Source: an uncultured Roseburia sp.
Lineage (GTDB): Bacteria > Bacillota > Clostridia > Lachnospirales > Lachnospiraceae
NCBI GenBank assembly: GCA_934317215.1
Contig: CAKREH010000001.1
Location: forward strand, 1 to 64,000
Direction: 5' to 3'
Length of the DNA stretch: 64,000 nt
In this document: positions 60,863 through 64,000 of the stretch, piece after piece
Position numbering within the stretch: the stretch's first letter is position 1
Layout of the letters: every line of letters begins with the position of its first letter
The notes under the pieces: generated by a model
Told to the model about the DNA's origin: nothing
Seen by the model: the letters and a program-made list of their open reading frames with translations, nothing else
Databases searched by the model: none
Made by a program: the position numbers and the translations under genes

Positions 60863-62398
60863 CTATAACAGCGGTGCAAACAGCCGCATCAGGCTCTGTA
60901 CCATGCGCACCGGAAGTCTGCGTCCGCGGCAGAATAAAACATCCATCTCCTCCGACTCCTCAAATGTCTTAAGGCAGTCTTCCTTTACCTGCATGACTGC
61001 CTTGGACTGGTACATAAACACACCACATTCAAAATGTAAAAACAGGCTCCGGTAGTCAAGATTTACACTGCCTACCGTTGCGATCTCATCATCACAGACA
61101 AAACACTTTGCATGGATGAATCCCGGTGTGTACTGAAAAATCCTGACACCGTTTTTTAAAAGTGGTTCGTAGTAGGACTGTGTCAGAAGGTAGACCGCCT
61201 TTTTGTCCGGCACGCCAGGCGTCACGATCCTTACATCCACTCCGCTCTTTGCCGCATTCGAAAGACAGATCAGCATCTCATGATCAATGATCAGATACGG
61301 TGTGAAGATATATACATATTTTTTCGCACGGCTTATGATATTCAGATAAATATTTTCTCCAACGTTTTCATTGTCAAGCGGACTGTCCCCATAAGGCTGT
61401 ACAAAACCATCGGAAGTAAATTCTTTTTCCTGATAAACAGACGGCAGAAACCTGCTGTAATCTTCTGTAGAGCGGTTAATATAGTTCCACATTTCAAGAA
61501 ACATTGCCGTAAGACTCCAGACTGCCTCTCCTTCGATCCGCACTCCGGTATCTTTCCAGTATCCAAATCTTTTGACTTTATTGATATATTCATCTGCAAG
61601 ATTGATGCCGCCTGTAAATCCGATATAACCATCCACCACAAAAATCTTGCGGTGATCGCGGTTGTTCATCACCACAGAAATCAGCGGTTTAAAAGGATTG
61701 AATGTCACACAGGGAATCCCTCTCTCCTGCAGCTTTTTATAATATCCAAAAGAAATAGAATTGATGCTGCCGACATCATCATAGATAAAACGAACATCCA
61801 CTCCGGCCTTTGCCTTTTCCTCAAGAATATCAAGGATCGTATTGAACATATATCCTTCTTCAATGATAAAATACTCAAGGAATATAAAATGTTTTGCACC
61901 ACGCAGTGCCTCTAACATATCCGGGAACATTTCTTCCCCACAGCTGTAATATTTTGTCTGCGTGTTCTGATATAATGGAAATCCCGCCCACTTGTCAATA
62001 TAGGACGACTGGAGGTATGCTGACCTGTTTTCTTTTTCTAACGCCTCCTCTGCCGCAATATCTCTCTGAAACAATGCTTCCACATGACGGTTGACAGCAT
62101 CCATTCTCCCCCTTGTATGTTTGGTCAGACCGGATCTTCCAAATAAGAAATATACCATAAGTCCAAAAACCGGCGACAATAAGATCAAAAACGTCCATGA
62201 GAGTTTATTCGCCGGATTTGTCCATTTATTGACGATTATAAGCACAACAATGATTGCTATCACACGCACAAGCAAATTGACATACGTGAACTTGTAACTG
62301 AGCTGCCACAATACGACACACAGCCATAACACCTGTAAAATGATTGCCATGGCAACCACAAAAAATCTTCCAAATATGAGATGCAATATTTTCTTCAT
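60863..62398 (-). CDS. cls: Cardiolipin synthase
   Basis: 511 aa from the start at 62398, which has GGAG 6 nt upstream; the ATG four codons earlier lacks spacing. Two N-terminal membrane helices (about 5-55) and two phospholipase D HKD motifs (HRKIFVVDG and HAKCFVCDDEIATVGSVNLD). It joins two phosphatidylglycerols to cardiolipin. Transcribed from its own promoter at 62486-62514. Confidence 0.92.
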   Translation of the reverse strand: MKKILHLIFGRFFVVAMAIILQVLWLCVVLWQLSYKFTYVNLLVRVIAIIVVLIIVNKWTNPANKLSWTFLILLSPVFGLMVYFLFGRSGLTKHTRGRMDAVNRHVEALFQRDIAAEEALEKENRSAYLQSSYIDKWAGFPLYQNTQTKYYSCGEEMFPDMLEALRGAKHFIFLEYFIIEEGYMFNTILDILEEKAKAGVDVRFIYDDVGSINSISFGYYKKLQERGIPCVTFNPFKPLISVVMNNRDHRKIFVVDGYIGFTGGINLADEYINKVKRFGYWKDTGVRIEGEAVWSLTAMFLEMWNYINRSTEDYSRFLPSVYQEKEFTSDGFVQPYGDSPLDNENVGENIYLNIISRAKKYVYIFTPYLIIDHEMLICLSNAAKSGVDVRIVTPGVPDKKAVYLLTQSYYEPLLKNGVRIFQYTPGFIHAKCFVCDDEIATVGSVNLDYRSLFLHFECGVFMYQSKAVMQVKEDCLKTFEESEEMDVLFCRGRRLPVRMVQSLMRLFAPLL

Positions 62399-62485
62399 AC
62401 AAATCTCCATTCTTCCTGCACGCTTTTATGAAAGCAGCGTTCTCATCTGCATCACAAGTTTGTGCCACAGCATACATATGTGTTT

Positions 62486-62514
62486 ATTGTAATAATTTTC
62501 CTCTCAAAAGTCAA
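62486..62514 (-). promoter_or_regulatory. Promoter of cls overlapping upstream stop codon
   Basis: TTGACT and TACAAT with 17-bp spacing on the minus strand; the -35 includes the end of the subtilase gene (stop at 62511). Confidence 0.7.
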
Positions 62515-63431
62515 CGCACGAGATGATCCACATGTATCATCCCCCATCCGCTCCTGCCAAGTTGCGCACTTCTCGGATATGCTCTCTCATAAAGGCGCAG
62601 CTTCATTTCTGCCGGAGTAAATGATGGATACTTCTCAAATGCAAGTGCGAGTGACCCTGAGACAACCGGTGCTGCCATGGAAGTTCCACTTTTTACCTGA
62701 TATCCGGTTTTATCCCTGCTGCAGCTTGTAATACCGGTTCCAGGTGCAAGGATTTCCGGCTTTACGATGCAGCACGCAGTCGGACCCCTGCTACTGTATC
62801 CGGTTTTTAAAACTTTTCTCCCACGGTCATAGGTGTCATCATCACTGCTTCCGACCGTCAGTACTTTTCTTGAAATACCCGGAATCGTCACCGTATTTTC
62901 TTTTGGTCCGTTGTTTCCTGCAGCAGCAACGACCATGATCCCTGCATCCCACAATTCATCGATCGCATATAAAAGCTTTCTCTGCTCCTCAACACCTGCG
63001 CCCGGTAACATTCCTACCGATATATTTAATATCTTAATATGATAACGTTCCCTGTTCTCTTTGATCCACATCACTGCATCAAGTACTTTTTTCGTATTTC
63101 CATTTCCATTTTCATCTAAAACCTTTAACATGATAATCCTGCATTTTGGTGCAACTCCACTGTATATACGAACCTTCTGAGCAGTATCTTTCAGATACTG
63201 CTCAGACATTTTTCCGTTTCCCGCAATGATCCCCGAAACATGGGTGCCGTGACCATTATCATCATACATTTCTTTTCTCCCATTACAAAAATCATGAAAA
63301 TATATGATTCTGTCTTCAAAATCAGAATGTGCGACAATACCGGTATCCATCACCGCGACGGTAACATTCTGCCCACTAAGTCCTGATCTATATGCATAAT
63401 CTGTGTGAATGATCTTTTTCACCCGATCCAT
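62511..63431 (-). CDS. Subtilisin-like serine protease without signal peptide
   Basis: 306 aa; the start at 63431 has GGAG 6 nt upstream. Subtilase catalytic triad: VAVMDTGI (Asp), DNGHGTHVSG (His) and SGTSMAAPVVSG (Ser), plus AAGNNGP for the oxyanion Asn. There is no signal peptide and no propeptide of the secreted kind, so it is probably an intracellular (ISP-like) enzyme or one exported by another route. Short for the secreted class. Confidence 0.9.
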   Translation of the reverse strand: MDRVKKIIHTDYAYRSGLSGQNVTVAVMDTGIVAHSDFEDRIIYFHDFCNGRKEMYDDNGHGTHVSGIIAGNGKMSEQYLKDTAQKVRIYSGVAPKCRIIMLKVLDENGNGNTKKVLDAVMWIKENRERYHIKILNISVGMLPGAGVEEQRKLLYAIDELWDAGIMVVAAAGNNGPKENTVTIPGISRKVLTVGSSDDDTYDRGRKVLKTGYSSRGPTACCIVKPEILAPGTGITSCSRDKTGYQVKSGTSMAAPVVSGSLALAFEKYPSFTPAEMKLRLYERAYPRSAQLGRSGWGMIHVDHLVR

Positions 63432-63541
63432 AACATTCTCCATTCTGTCAAAGAACTTCCATAATTATTATATGAAAGAACTTCTTTTCTGCTAAAAATG
63501 ATAAGAAAATGTTAAATTTTTCTGAATATTTAGAAGAACGT

Positions 63542-63570
63542 TTGACACCAGGCATGATTTTCCTTACAAT
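63542..63570 (+). promoter_or_regulatory. Consensus sigma-A promoter of the DUF1538 gene
   Basis: TTGACA and TACAAT with a 17-bp spacer. A perfect inverted repeat ATAGTT/AACTAT (63576-63595) covers the likely start site. Confidence 0.85.
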
Positions 63571-63640
63571 AAATAATAGTTAATTAGTGAACTATTTTGG
63601 TTCGCTTTAAAAATCAAAAAGAAAGTAGTGTGATGCCATC

Positions 63641-64000
63641 TTGAACAAAAAACTCAAAGAAAAATTTGACGAATCCGTAAATGCAGTCCTGCCGATCACG
63701 GTGATCGTGCTTCTGCTTTCCATTTTTGTTGTCCCCATGGAAACCGGAACGATCGCTCTGTTCTTAGTCGGTGCATTTATGCTGATCATCGGTATGGCTT
63801 TTTTCCAGCTCGGCGCTGAAACTGCCATGACACCTCTTGGAAAAGGCGTTGGTTCTTCCATTATGAAGACAAGAAAACTTCCCGTTCTGATCGGTGTATG
63901 TTTTCTGATGGGTATTATCATAACCCTCGCAGAGCCCGATCTTCAGGTTCTTGCAAATCAGGTTCCTTCCATTCCGAACAATACACTGATCTTTACGGTC
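63641..64000 (+). CDS. DUF1538-family membrane protein, cut by the window end
   Basis: The first 120 codons read on the plus strand, beginning with a TTG at 63641, since no upstream in-frame ATG or GTG exists and the frame is closed before it. The segment has hydrophobic helices at about 15-35 and 38-60 and a GAETAMTPLGKGVGSSI motif, as in the DUF1538 family, whose members are proposed transporters. The ribosome site is weak. The 3' part lies beyond 64000. Confidence 0.7.
   Translation, partial: MNKKLKEKFDESVNAVLPITVIVLLLSIFVVPMETGTIALFLVGAFMLIIGMAFFQLGAETAMTPLGKGVGSSIMKTRKLPVLIGVCFLMGIIITLAEPDLQVLANQVPSIPNNTLIFTV

Noticed and set aside
63607..63921. Minus-strand 104-aa frame at the window end
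   Set aside because: Shadow of the plus-strand DUF1538 gene with family motifs.

Overview
The window looks like chromosomal DNA of a gut-type Lachnospiraceae (Bacillota, Clostridia), probably near Roseburia or Agathobacter. This is an inference from several things: low to moderate GC, strong GGAGG-type ribosome binding sites and sigma-A promoters, an Rnf operon in the clostridial order C-D-G-E-A-B, an ispH-rpsA overlap, a biotin-dependent Na+-pump decarboxylase cluster, ATP-type PEP carboxykinase, and the remnant of a lysine/tyrosine-rich fibronectin-III repeat protein typical of this family's secreted proteins. About 56 protein genes are supported, most of them on the minus strand. No rRNA, tRNA, CRISPR array, prophage or intact transposon was seen.

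Layout. 0-10 kb: a small unknown protein, a secreted InlB-repeat protein, an EF-G paralogue, prephenate dehydrogenase, a P-loop/PD-(D/E)XK protein behind an unusual leader, a fibronectin-III gene remnant, and a beta-helix lipoprotein. 10-20 kb: a phenylalanine T-box driving pheS-pheT-queA and a PilZ gene, then SpoIID/BrkB, a 6S-like RNA followed by a tandem-repeat tail, and a nucleotidase-kinase fusion. 20-32 kb: pckA, a FIST plus soluble chemoreceptor pair, cdd, citrate synthase, a two-component system, a CheY/CheX-like pair and thrC. 32-37 kb: an AP2-like DNA-binding protein, a multi-span chemoreceptor, an [FeFe]-hydrogenase-like chemoreceptor and a MITE. 37-42 kb: the complete Rnf operon. 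42-51 kb: a YprB-like nuclease, cheR, rpsA-ispH-cmk, a flavoprotein with an RpiR regulator, and an ABC exporter. 51-57 kb: the Na+-pump decarboxylase cluster. 57-64 kb: two D,D-carboxypeptidases around scpAB, cardiolipin synthase, a cytoplasmic subtilase and the start of a DUF1538 membrane protein.

How it fits together. The metabolic genes centre on oxaloacetate and ion-coupled energy conservation. PEP carboxykinase, citrate synthase and the carboxyltransferase/Na+-pump genes meet at oxaloacetate/pyruvate, and Rnf couples ferredoxin:NAD+ electron flow to ion export. Signalling genes are unusually dense: three chemoreceptor-type proteins (one with FeS/H-cluster domains, one soluble beside FIST), CheR, a CheY-like protein, a CheX-like protein with MshEN-like motifs, and a PilZ protein. 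This points to a motile or c-di-GMP-responsive cell that senses redox state or H2.

The most unusual items are the CheX-like protein with four MshEN-like motifs, the hydrogenase-chemoreceptor fusion, the 6S-like RNA with a seven-unit 18-19 bp repeat tail, the AP2-like protein behind a palindromic leader, the MITE with a 7-bp duplication, and the nucleotidase/guanylate-kinase-like fusion with a degenerate P-loop.
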